From CAZVYN01 sp964631125 (GTDB lineage: Bacteria > Eisenbacteria > RBG-16-71-46 > CAIMUX01), in NCBI GenBank assembly GCA_964631125.1, contig CAZVYN010000123.1, positions 1 through 6,515 of the forward strand: DNA of 6,515 bases, in the 5' to 3' direction. Every line of letters starts with the position of its first letter. The first letter of the stretch is position 1. Position numbers and translations under genes: made by a program. The notes beneath the pieces are model-generated. The model was not told the DNA's origin. It searched no databases and saw nothing but the letters and a program-made list of their open reading frames with translations. Shown piece after piece: positions 1 to 6,515 of this stretch.

Positions 1-962
1 GCGCGCGGCCGGCGCAGCATCCATGGGAAGAGATGCACCGGCAGATCGAGGCGAAGCGGCTCGCCTTCGCGCTGCGCGACGCGCTACTCACCGATCCGGC
101 GTTTCTGCCGGTCGATGAAGCAGAGCTGACGGCGGCGTTGCTCGATCCGGCGTTGCACCGAACGCTCGCCGCGCGCGTGGGGAACAAGGCGATGGCGGAC
201 GATTCGGTCGCGGACGCGGCGCTCTCCGCATTCGAAGAGAGAGCGGGGCGCGAGATCCTCGCTGAGTACGTCGCGACAGGGTATCAGCCGCGCGGCGCGA
301 CGCGTTCGGGACCCGACACGACCTACCTCTGCGCGGCCGATGCGAACGGACAGGTGGCGGGTCTGATCCAGAGCGTCTTCTATCCCTTCGGCTGCGGCGT
401 GCTCGAGCCGGAGACGGGGATCTTGCTCAACAACCGAGCGGTCGGCTTCTCGCTCGAGCCGGAGCACATCAACCGCCTCGAGCCGGGCAAGCGCACGCTG
501 CATACGCTCAACTCGTATCTGATCACGGCGGGCGGCCACGCGCGGTTCGTCGGCGGCACTCCGGGCGGCGACAACCAGGTGCAGACGAATCTGCAGATCT
601 TGCGGCACCTGAGCGTGGGTGGATGCGCGTGGCCGGGGCCGGCGCCGATGACGCCGAACAAGTGGTCGCAGGCGCGGCTGCCGCGCGAACTGACGAGCGC
701 CAATCGCGCCGCCGCCATGGCCCGCGCGCTCGAGGCGCCGCGTTGGCGTCACGATCCCGATGGCGTCGTGCGCATCGAGGGACGCGTGCCGGCGGAGATC
801 CGTCGCCGTGTCGAGCGGCTCGGTCACCGTTGCATGCGTGTCGGTCCATGGGAAGGCAGCGGGTACGTGCAGGCGATTCAAGTCACACGCGACGGCGAAG
901 CCGGCCGCGTGTTGATCGGAACAACCGACCCCCGAGGAGAAGGCGCCGCGCTGGGACTCTGA
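1..962 (+). CDS. Gamma-glutamyltranspeptidase-family Ntn hydrolase, YwrD-like (5' partial)
   Basis: C-terminal part of a gamma-glutamyltransferase-type N-terminal nucleophile hydrolase. Such proenzymes cleave themselves before a Thr that then becomes the catalytic nucleophile. The frame is open from base 3, and family sequence (WEEMHRQIEAKRLAF) already spans the ATG at 33, so that ATG is internal and the gene begins outside the window; 319 residues are visible. Numbering from that Met, the family block LRDALLTDPAF ends the large subunit and DTTYL holds the likely nucleophile Thr96 (codon 318-320). This predicts a small subunit of about 214 residues. Other family blocks are FGCGV, TGILLNN, PGKRTLHTLN, GGTPGGDNQVQ and the C-terminal TTDPRGEGAALG. 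Compared with E. coli GGT, the glutamyl-binding QMDDF and SSM motifs read RAVGF and HTL. As I recall, those changes are typical of the YwrD-like branch, so true gamma-glutamyl transfer is doubtful. The N-terminus, and so any signal peptide, is not visible. Family assignment is firm; substrate is unknown. Confidence 0.92.
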   Translation, partial: ARPAQHPWEEMHRQIEAKRLAFALRDALLTDPAFLPVDEAELTAALLDPALHRTLAARVGNKAMADDSVADAALSAFEERAGREILAEYVATGYQPRGATRSGPDTTYLCAADANGQVAGLIQSVFYPFGCGVLEPETGILLNNRAVGFSLEPEHINRLEPGKRTLHTLNSYLITAGGHARFVGGTPGGDNQVQTNLQILRHLSVGGCAWPGPAPMTPNKWSQARLPRELTSANRAAAMARALEAPRWRHDPDGVVRIEGRVPAEIRRRVERLGHRCMRVGPWEGSGYVQAIQVTRDGEAGRVLIGTTDPRGEGAALGL

Positions 963-3900
963 TCAAGACTCCACCACCTCCCCACTCCCCACGAACACCA
1001 GACAACTCCGCACTTTCCCCCGCCAGAGCGACTCCACCGCCTCCCGATAGAGCTGCATCTGCGACCGATACCGCTCCGCGCGCGCGGGCGCCGCGGCGGG
1101 CGCGATATCGTCCGTCTTCCAGTCGATCACGATCCATCCATCGGCGGTCGGAAAGAGACAGTCGATCCGGCCCTGGATGAGCGCCCACTCCTCGTCGAGT
1201 AACCGTTCGGCTTCGGGAGAACCGGCATCGGGATGCGCAGACCAGTGAGCGGCGAGATCGGCTCGCTCGGCCAACAGACGTCGCAGGGGCCAGCGGAGTG
1301 AAAACGGGGCTTCGCGCTCGAGACTGCGCGCGGCTGCTGCCGCGCGCAGGTCATGACCGAGGGGAGTCTCGAAGAACGCGACGATGCCGCGCTCGAGTCG
1401 CTCCACCGACGGTGCGCCGCCCCACCACGGCTCTTGCTTGAAGCGCCCGAGTTGGTCGGCGATCGACGGCGCGGAGAGGGTGAGATCGAGTCGGGCGAGT
1501 GCTTCGTGGTAGCGAACGCCGCGCAACCGGCGTTCCACCGACGAATCTCTCTCACTCGGCAGCCATGGCATCGCTCCGTCCAGTCGATCCGCGCGGACCT
1601 CCGGCAATTCATCGCCCTCGCGTTTGAACTCTGTCACCCAGTACTTGCCTCGGAGGTCGGGGAGCGCGAGGAGGGATGACGCGACGGACCGGCGGGAGAG
1701 GCGCGCGGAGAGGACTTCCTGAAGCGCGTGGGACAACGTCGTCTTGGGACGAGACTCAGTGAGGGGAGAGGCGGGAAGAGGCGCCGCGCCTGGGGGCGCG
1801 GCACTGCTCAATGACGCCAGCGAGTGCCAGTGGCCTTGGAGTGGGAGCCCGGATGCTTGGCGAATGTCGGGAGACAGGTCGGACGCGTCGGACGCGTCCG
1901 ACCTGTTCCAGGACACCGCTCCCATGATCCAAGGCAGCGCGCATCGGGCCGCGGCGGCCCGATGCGCGCGTAACGCCTGCGGCTCGTCACCCGCATCCCA
2001 CGGCGGCTCCTTGGCCTCCGCGAAGAGCCAGAGTCGCTGCTTGGCCCGCGTCAGCGCGACGTAGAGGATGCGCGCTTCTTCACGGCGGCCCGAGCGCTCT
2101 TGCTGCCAGGCCAGCGTGCGGCGCGCGAACGTATCGCGGCGCGACCAACGTTGCGGATCGAAGGCGGGCAGACCGATCCAGTCGCGACCAACGCGGAAGT
2201 GCGCCTCGAGTCCGCGTCCGCCTTGGAAAGTCCAGGCCAGACGGGGCAACACGACGACGTCGAACTCCAGGCCCTTGGCGCCGTGCATCGTGAGCAACGT
2301 GACGGCGTCGCTCACATCGGTCGCGGAGGTGAGCGACTTCGTGGTTCCGCGCTCTTCCATGGAACGCAGCCGCGCCAGAAAGCCGCGGAGCGACGGCCCG
2401 CGCTCCCCTTCGTAGACGCGCGCGAGCTGCACCATCCGCTGGAGCAGCGCACGCTGGCGAACACCGCCGCTCTGCGCCAGGAGCAGTCGCTCGAACTGAG
2501 TCTCTTCGATCCGCTCTTCCAGGAAACGCCCCAGCTCGATCTCTTGCTCGCGCCGCCGCCAGCCGATCAGCTGCTCCAAGAACGCGCGCAGCCGCTTGCC
2601 TGGCGCCACGCCGAGCGCGGGCGCATCCGCGTCGACCTCTCCCGCCCAATGCAGCAACCGAGCTTCCGGTGAATCGCCTTCCTCGTCGGCCGAAGGCGGC
2701 AACAACGGTCCGGCGGCGAGCGCGGCCGCGTCGACGAAGGCGGCGCCGATCGTCGCATCGAGGAAGGTCTGCGCCTTCGGACGCGCGAGTCGGATGCGCA
2801 ACAGATCGCTATCACCGAGGCGCACGAGCGGCGAACGCAAGACCGCGGCGAGCGCGACATCGTCGCGCGGATTGTCGATGACCGAGAGCAGCGCATGGAA
2901 GTCGCGCGGTCCCGACTCGTCGAGCAGGCCGCGACCGGAGGCCAACCCGACCGGGATGCCTTGCGCCTCGAGCGACTCCCGCAGATCGGACATGGCCGCC
3001 GAGCTGCGCACGAGGATGCCGACGCGCCGCCAGCTCCGATCTTCGGTCGACGCGTCGCCTCGACGCCACTCGAGCAGTCGGCGTCCGATCGCGATCGCCT
3101 CGCGCCGCGCGGGAGAGAGCGGCTCCAGATCGGGCGGCGTGGCGTCGCTGCGCTGCTCGACCAAGTGCAGCTCGACCTCCGGCGCCTTCTGCTCCGGATC
3201 GGCCGGCTCGAGTCGCTGCTGCGTGTAGGCCGAGCCGATCGTTTCCGCGTCGAACAGCCGCTCGAAGATGCGATTGACCAGCGAGAGGATCGGCGGCGCG
3301 CACCGATGGTTGCGCCGCAGCGGGATCACGAGCGAACCCTCACCGGGCGGAGGCGACGCCGGATCGAGGAGCGCGATCCCCGCCCGCGCGCGCGCCAGGA
3401 AGACCGAAGGATCGGCCAACCGGAACTCATAGATCGACTGCTTCACGTCGCCGACGCGGAAGCTCGCGCCCGGCCGCGTCAGTTGCGCGAGAATCCGCTC
3501 CTGCAGTCGATTCACATCTTGGAACTCGTCGACCAACACCTCGTCGAACCGCGAGCGCCAGGCCGCGCCCGCCTCACTCTCCAGGAATCGCAGCGCGCAC
3601 AGCTCCAGGTCGGAGTAGTCGAGGAAACCCTGCCGATCCTTGAATCGCTGGTAGCCTTTCTGCGTCTCTCGAGCCACCGCCACGAGCACAGCGATCGATC
3701 GCTGTTCCTGGCGAGTCTCCTCCACCAGCGCGCTCGTTCGCAGCGGAAGCGCGCGGAACCAGAAGCTGCGAGAGCCGGATCGGAGCATGTCCTTGAGCGC
3801 CTCCGCGGCGCGGTCCACCCAGGGACTGGCTCCCTTTGCTCCGCGGGGTAACGACCCCGGGTCGAACCAGAGTCCGCGCTTCTTATCGCTCACATCGTGA

Positions 3901-4736
3901 TCGGCCAGGCCAGCGGCCCGTATCTTCGCAAAGAACTTCTGCTGTGCTTCTGGGGTGGCGAAGTCCTCGCGCCGAACCGACAGGAAGAATCTGGCCGCAG
4001 CCGGATAGCTCTTGGGCTTGTCTGAGTCAGGCAGAACCGAAGCGATCTCGGTCGCCAACGCCATGGCGGCTTGCCATTCGCGCCACGCGTGATCGACGAA
4101 GGCGTCCCACCACGGAAGTCGGGTCACGTCTTCGGGCGGCTCGGCCAGAAGTCGCTGCAAGTAGCCCTCGGGATCCTCCGTCGCGCGCGCATAGGTGAGC
4201 AGCTTGCGCACGATCTCGCGCAGCCGTTCACCCCCGCTGTCGTATCCCGCCATGTCGACCAGACGGCGAAACGTCTCGCCGTCCTCGGTCTCGAGGCCAT
4301 ACCAGCGATGGAAGACCAGTCGAAGCGAGTCATCCCACGCTTCGTCTCCCGCGGTCTCGTCGAGGATGCGGAAGCCGGGATCGACCTCCGCCTCGACGAA
4401 CGACTCGCGCAAGAGCCGCGCGCAGAAGGCGTGCAGCGTCGAGACCCAGGCGCGCGGCAGGGCCGGCAAGAGCGAGCGCAGCGTCGGATCTCTCGCGACC
4501 TCGCTGTAGATGCGCCCGCGCATCTCGCTGGCGGCTTTCGTCGTGAACGTGACCACGAGCAGGCGTTCGACGCCGCGCGCGGGATCCTGGCGAAGCCGCC
4601 GCAGGATGCGACGCACCAGCACGCTGGTCTTTCCGGTGCCCGCGCCGGCCGCAACCACCAGATCGCGGCCGTCGATCTCGATCGCCGCTTGCTGGAACGG
4701 ATCTGGAACGAAGTCGGGCGGGCGGCGCGCGTTCAT
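963..4736 (-). CDS. addA: ATP-dependent helicase/nuclease subunit AddA
   Basis: Complete AddA of 1257 residues, close to B. subtilis AddA. It is the 3'-5' UvrD-family helicase and nuclease subunit of AddAB, which resects double-strand breaks in the cytoplasm. Visible motifs: Q motif FVPDPFQQAAI (9-19), Walker A AGAGTGKT (30-37), Ia VVTFTTKAASEM (61-72), Walker B VLVDEFQD (400-407), III VGDVKQSIYEFR (428-439), IV LRRNHR (473-478), V TMHGAKGLEFD (816-826) and VI YVALTRAKQR (892-901). The C-terminal PD-(D/E)XK nuclease has H1077 (VRYHEAL), D1192 (GRID), D1205 and K1207 (VIDWKTD), and Q1226/Y1230, so both activities look intact. The ATG at 4736-4734 was chosen because it opens just before the Q motif, overlaps the addB stop as ATGA, and has GGAG 8 nt upstream. 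The in-frame ATG at 4901 would add 55 unconserved residues inside addB. The linker at about 905-1000 is low-complexity and is encoded by strong inverted repeats. The stop abuts that of the convergent hydrolase gene. Confidence 0.97.
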   Translation of the reverse strand: MNARRPPDFVPDPFQQAAIEIDGRDLVVAAGAGTGKTSVLVRRILRRLRQDPARGVERLLVVTFTTKAASEMRGRIYSEVARDPTLRSLLPALPRAWVSTLHAFCARLLRESFVEAEVDPGFRILDETAGDEAWDDSLRLVFHRWYGLETEDGETFRRLVDMAGYDSGGERLREIVRKLLTYARATEDPEGYLQRLLAEPPEDVTRLPWWDAFVDHAWREWQAAMALATEIASVLPDSDKPKSYPAAARFFLSVRREDFATPEAQQKFFAKIRAAGLADHDVSDKKRGLWFDPGSLPRGAKGASPWVDRAAEALKDMLRSGSRSFWFRALPLRTSALVEETRQEQRSIAVLVAVARETQKGYQRFKDRQGFLDYSDLELCALRFLESEAGAAWRSRFDEVLVDEFQDVNRLQERILAQLTRPGASFRVGDVKQSIYEFRLADPSVFLARARAGIALLDPASPPPGEGSLVIPLRRNHRCAPPILSLVNRIFERLFDAETIGSAYTQQRLEPADPEQKAPEVELHLVEQRSDATPPDLEPLSPARREAIAIGRRLLEWRRGDASTEDRSWRRVGILVRSSAAMSDLRESLEAQGIPVGLASGRGLLDESGPRDFHALLSVIDNPRDDVALAAVLRSPLVRLGDSDLLRIRLARPKAQTFLDATIGAAFVDAAALAAGPLLPPSADEEGDSPEARLLHWAGEVDADAPALGVAPGKRLRAFLEQLIGWRRREQEIELGRFLEERIEETQFERLLLAQSGGVRQRALLQRMVQLARVYEGERGPSLRGFLARLRSMEERGTTKSLTSATDVSDAVTLLTMHGAKGLEFDVVVLPRLAWTFQGGRGLEAHFRVGRDWIGLPAFDPQRWSRRDTFARRTLAWQQERSGRREEARILYVALTRAKQRLWLFAEAKEPPWDAGDEPQALRAHRAAAARCALPWIMGAVSWNRSDASDASDLSPDIRQASGLPLQGHWHSLASLSSAAPPGAAPLPASPLTESRPKTTLSHALQEVLSARLSRRSVASSLLALPDLRGKYWVTEFKREGDELPEVRADRLDGAMPWLPSERDSSVERRLRGVRYHEALARLDLTLSAPSIADQLGRFKQEPWWGGAPSVERLERGIVAFFETPLGHDLRAAAAARSLEREAPFSLRWPLRRLLAERADLAAHWSAHPDAGSPEAERLLDEEWALIQGRIDCLFPTADGWIVIDWKTDDIAPAAAPARAERYRSQMQLYREAVESLWRGKVRSCLVFVGSGEVVES
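1324..1349. repeat. 11-bp hairpin inside addA nuclease region
   Basis: CTGCGCGCGGC (1324-1334) pairs perfectly with GCCGCGCGCAG (1339-1349) around the loop TGCT. A separate 10-bp palindrome, GGTCATGACC, follows at 1349-1358. The hairpin encodes LRAAAAARS (AddA residues 1130-1138), between the conserved His and the first catalytic Asp of the nuclease domain. Alternating Arg and Ala codons may explain part of the symmetry. Confidence 0.6.
1783..1802. repeat. 8-bp hairpin inside addA
   Basis: GCCGCGCC (1783-1790) pairs perfectly with GGCGCGGC (1795-1802) around a 4-base loop. It encodes AAPPGAA in the same AddA linker as the two longer palindromes. It is short and GC-rich, so chance is possible. 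Confidence 0.5.
1874..1906. repeat. Perfect 16-1-16 near-palindrome inside addA (copy A)
   Basis: Left arm ACAGGTCGGACGCGTC (1874-1889) is the exact reverse complement of the right arm at 1891-1906, with a single base (1890) at the centre. The arms contain a TCGGACG motif repeated every 9 bases, which encodes SDASDASD in AddA at residues 946-953. It lies in the linker between helicase motif VI and the nuclease domain. An imperfect outer stem encloses it: 1833-1848 pairs with 1918-1935 as 8 + 7 bp separated by a 1-versus-3-base bulge. It could form a cruciform or a strong mRNA hairpin. A REP-like origin is an inference. Confidence 0.9.
1937..1969. repeat. Perfect 16-1-16 near-palindrome inside addA (copy B)
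   Basis: Left arm GCGCGCATCGGGCCGC (1937-1952) is the exact reverse complement of 1954-1969, with one central base (1953). It has the same geometry as the palindrome at 1874-1906 but a different sequence, and the two centres are 63 bp apart. It encodes RAHRAAAARCA (AddA residues 923-933), just before the PWIMGA segment that looks like normal AddA sequence. Arg/Ala codons favour GC palindromes, but 16 perfect pairs go beyond that tendency. Confidence 0.88.
4733..4736 (-). promoter_or_regulatory. ATGA stop/start overlap coupling addB to addA
   Basis: On the minus strand the addA start ATG (4736-4734) overlaps the addB stop TGA (4735-4733). This four-base arrangement is a common sign of translational coupling by a terminating ribosome, which would help keep the two subunits balanced. 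The overlap is seen directly; coupling is inferred. Confidence 0.85.
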
Positions 4737-6515
4737 GACAACGACTCCAACTCTGGAACGTCCGACATTCCTTCCGGAGCTTGCTGGCGCGTGGGATCGA
4801 CGCCGCGCCGAAAACGACAGACCGCGGCATACTCGCAGTTCACGCAGGGCAGTTTGCCGCGAGGCGCGAACGGCTTCGCTTCGACCCACCCTTTCATCCA
4901 TGACGCGGCGTAGTGGCGCAGGTGCTCGGTCCCGGTGGAGAGCAGATCGTCGAGCTCCGCCGCTCCGGCCAGTCGCTGGCTCGTCGCTCGCTTGCCCGGA
5001 ACGATCAGCGCCTCTGGATCGAACGCCTCCGCCTCGTCCCCGATCAGGAACCCGTGGGCCTTGATCTCAGGTTTCGAACCGCCGTCGCCGCCGAGTTCTT
5101 CGGTCCGCACCGTCGGCTGCGCCGGCACGTACAGCCCGCCCGCCGGCGTCCATTCGAGTTTCTGGCGCACATACAACAGGTACGCCGCCAGTTGAAGGTC
5201 GACCCCCGATTCCAGCTCGCGACGAGCGCCCTGTTTCTCTCGCAATTTGTAGTCGATGACCATCGCGTGCGTGACATCGCCGACGGTGCGAATGTCCACG
5301 CGATCGATGCGTCCCTCCAGTTCGAGTTTGCGCTCGGCATCGATCGGAAAGACGAGCGGCGATCCGACGCGCGGCCCGAACGCGAACTCGACCTCGCCGA
5401 TGGTGAACTGCGAGCCGTTCAGCCGCTCCGCTTCGACGCGGAGGAATCGCTCGAGCGACCGTTCGACACGACTCAAGCGGTGGAGACTCGCCAAGTCGGC
5501 GCGAAAGGCGAGGAAGCGCGGCTCCAGCGTGAGTCGCTCCAGGGTCGCGTGGAGCCGTTCGCTCCAGGCGGCGAGATCGCGCGGGAGCGACGCGCGCGGC
5601 GCCAGGATCCGCTCCAGCGCCGAGTGCACGAGACTGCCGATCTCGAGCGGCGTGACCTCGGACTCCGGCCGCGCCTCGAGCCTCAGCAGCCGCGACGCGA
5701 ATCCCTGGAAGGGACACTGCGCATGTTGCTGCAGGCGACTCACACTCGCCACCAGCGTGTCGCCCCTGAGGAGATACGGCAGCAACTCGCTGTCCAGCCA
5801 GGGCGGCTGGAGATGCGCGAGTGATTCCCGCGCGGCGGCGGCGATCGCCGTGCTCTCGTGCAGCGCGCTGCTCTCGATCAGAGGCTCCGCCAGCACGAGG
5901 TCGTCTTCCAGGAGCAGCCGCTCGACTATCTCCTCAGAGGCCTGGAGCGCCTCGATCGGCAACGCCTCCGGAATGAACGCGACGAAATCTCTACGCTCTA
6001 CGCCGAGCGTCCGCTGCGCCTCGGTCACGAAGAGCGAGTTCGTCAGCTCGCCGCCTCCCTCTTCACTCATGCGCCAGGTGAACAGCGTCCGCTCGGACGC
6101 GCGAGTGGCCGCTATATAGAAGAGGTACGCCTCTTCGGATTGCTGTTCGCCGGCGGTCGGCCCGAGCGGCAGGCCGATCTGGGAGAGGACGGCGCGATCG
6201 TGATCGTTGAGGATCGGACCGTCGGCCACCACGCGGGGAAACTGTTCGTCATTCAAGCCGCCGACGATCGCGAAACGGATCCCTTCCAGTCGGCTCCGTT
6301 GGATGTCGCCGACGGTGACCTGGTCGAGTCCGTGCGGCGCCACTCCGAGTCGCGTCGCGGCCAATCCCTCGCGCACCGTGCGGGCGAACTCCTCCAGTCC
6401 GATCGGGAGCGGTCCCCAGAGCGACGCCGCCTCGCCCAGCAGCCGCGAGATCGCAGCGGAGACCTGCGCGCTCCAGCCGTCGTCATCAGCGGGCGAAGCA
6501 GCGGGCGAAGCAGCG
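4733..6515 (-). CDS. addB: ATP-dependent helicase/nuclease subunit AddB (5' partial)
   Basis: C-terminal 593 or so residues of AddB, the partner of AddA in double-strand-break resection; full-length AddB is usually 1000-1160 residues. I read the frame without a stop from 6376 to 6514 (ending ...GLEEFART), so the GTG at 6376 is an internal Val and the true start lies outside the window. Numbering from that codon: helicase-like motifs are IVGGLNDEQFPR (37-48) and YLFYIAATRASERT (84-97). The nuclease domain has GSLVHSALERIL with H251, GRIDRVD with D358, VIDYK with D375 and K377, and LQLAAY with Q395/Y399. Cys221 (AQCPFQGF) plus Cys511, Cys514 and Cys520 (CVNCEYAAVC) match the four ligands of the AddB 4Fe-4S cluster, which staples the nuclease domain. 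All catalytic and cluster residues are present. The N-terminal nucleotide-binding and Chi-recognition part is not visible. The gene ends in ATGA overlap with addA, the usual addB-addA order, implying one transcript and coupled translation. The promoter must lie to the right of the window. Confidence 0.94.
   Translation of the reverse strand, partial: AASPAASPADDDGWSAQVSAAISRLLGEAASLWGPLPIGLEEFARTVREGLAATRLGVAPHGLDQVTVGDIQRSRLEGIRFAIVGGLNDEQFPRVVADGPILNDHDRAVLSQIGLPLGPTAGEQQSEEAYLFYIAATRASERTLFTWRMSEEGGGELTNSLFVTEAQRTLGVERRDFVAFIPEALPIEALQASEEIVERLLLEDDLVLAEPLIESSALHESTAIAAAARESLAHLQPPWLDSELLPYLLRGDTLVASVSRLQQHAQCPFQGFASRLLRLEARPESEVTPLEIGSLVHSALERILAPRASLPRDLAAWSERLHATLERLTLEPRFLAFRADLASLHRLSRVERSLERFLRVEAERLNGSQFTIGEVEFAFGPRVGSPLVFPIDAERKLELEGRIDRVDIRTVGDVTHAMVIDYKLREKQGARRELESGVDLQLAAYLLYVRQKLEWTPAGGLYVPAQPTVRTEELGGDGGSKPEIKAHGFLIGDEAEAFDPEALIVPGKRATSQRLAGAAELDDLLSTGTEHLRHYAASWMKGWVEAKPFAPRGKLPCVNCEYAAVCRFRRGVDPTRQQAPEGMSDVPELESLS
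4745..4748 (-). promoter_or_regulatory. Ribosome binding site of addA (GGAG)
   Basis: GGAG on the minus strand lies inside the addB 3' coding end, 8 nt before the addA ATG at 4736. The spacing is good for a Shine-Dalgarno site and supports this start over the in-frame ATG at 4901. Confidence 0.7.
6487..6515. repeat. 12-bp tandem repeat in addB, cut by window edge
   Basis: The unit AGCGGGCGAAGC occurs twice in full (6488-6499, 6500-6511) and continues into the window edge. Twelve bases are four codons, so copy changes would keep the addB frame. On the minus strand it encodes an Ala-Ala-Ser-Pro repeat followed by DDDGWS, probably an exposed loop. The total copy number cannot be seen. Confidence 0.75.

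Noticed and set aside
33..35. ATG at 33 as the true start of the hydrolase
   Set aside because: The frame is open to the window edge and the GGT-family large-subunit sequence continues across this Met, so the gene is truncated by the window.
84..881. 265-codon minus-strand open frame opposite the hydrolase gene
   Set aside because: Arg-rich translation with no recognisable domain; it mirrors GC-biased codon positions of the real gene.
963..1060. Possible intrinsic terminator for the hydrolase gene
   Set aside because: The C-rich stretch after the stop has no GC stem followed by a T-run; it is addA coding sequence.
2895..3851. 318-codon plus-strand open frame opposite addA
   Set aside because: Arg/Leu/Glu-rich antisense shadow with no motif, opposite helicase motifs II-IV of a clearly genuine gene.
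4737..4901. N-terminal extension of addA from the in-frame ATG at 4901
   Set aside because: The 55 extra residues are Arg/Ser-rich, show no AddA similarity and overlap conserved addB cysteine-motif coding. The ATG at 4736 has an SD site and the ATGA overlap.
4071..5824. Plus-strand open frames of 280 and 303 codons opposite addA and addB
   Set aside because: Low-complexity antisense translations without domains or SD sites; both lie over conserved AddAB coding.
6374..6376. GTG at 6376 as the addB start
   Set aside because: The frame reads on without a stop to 6514 with plausible protein sequence, and AddB is normally about twice this long.
6487..6515. AGCGG, the B. subtilis Chi pentamer, inside the tandem repeat
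   Set aside because: A five-base GC-rich word is expected often by chance here, and the Chi sequence of this organism is unknown.

Overview
The window is high-GC bacterial DNA, almost entirely coding, and holds three genes. Two of them run off the window edges. GC-rich codon use and a canonical AddAB gene pair point to a bacterium outside the enteric RecBCD lineages. The phylum cannot be set from this sequence; an Acidobacteriota-, Planctomycetota- or Eisenbacteria-like origin is only a guess.

Layout: bases 1-962 (+ strand) carry the C-terminal half of a gamma-glutamyltranspeptidase-family Ntn hydrolase (YwrD-like). Its reading frame is open to the left edge, so the ATG at 33 is internal. 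Bases 963-4736 (- strand) carry a complete addA of 1257 codons. Bases 4733 to the right edge (- strand) carry the C-terminal 593 or so residues of addB; its frame stays open to 6515, so the GTG at 6376 is internal. addB and addA overlap by ATGA and form one operon read right to left. The hydrolase and addA converge, with stop codons at 960-962 and 963-965 touching directly and no intergenic DNA.

Function: AddA and AddB form the helicase-nuclease that resects double-strand DNA ends and loads recombination protein. Both PD-(D/E)XK nuclease sites are intact. The AddA helicase motifs are complete, and AddB keeps the four cysteines of its iron-sulfur nuclease fold. The hydrolase has no evident functional tie to AddAB.

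The window appears to hold ordinary core genes, not an undescribed system. The most unusual signal is in the DNA of addA. Two perfect 16-1-16 near-palindromes (1874-1906 and 1937-1969) have centres exactly 63 bp apart and lie in the stretch encoding the link between helicase and nuclease domains. Shorter hairpins lie nearby. They look like REP-type or cruciform-forming elements carried in frame inside a DNA-repair gene.
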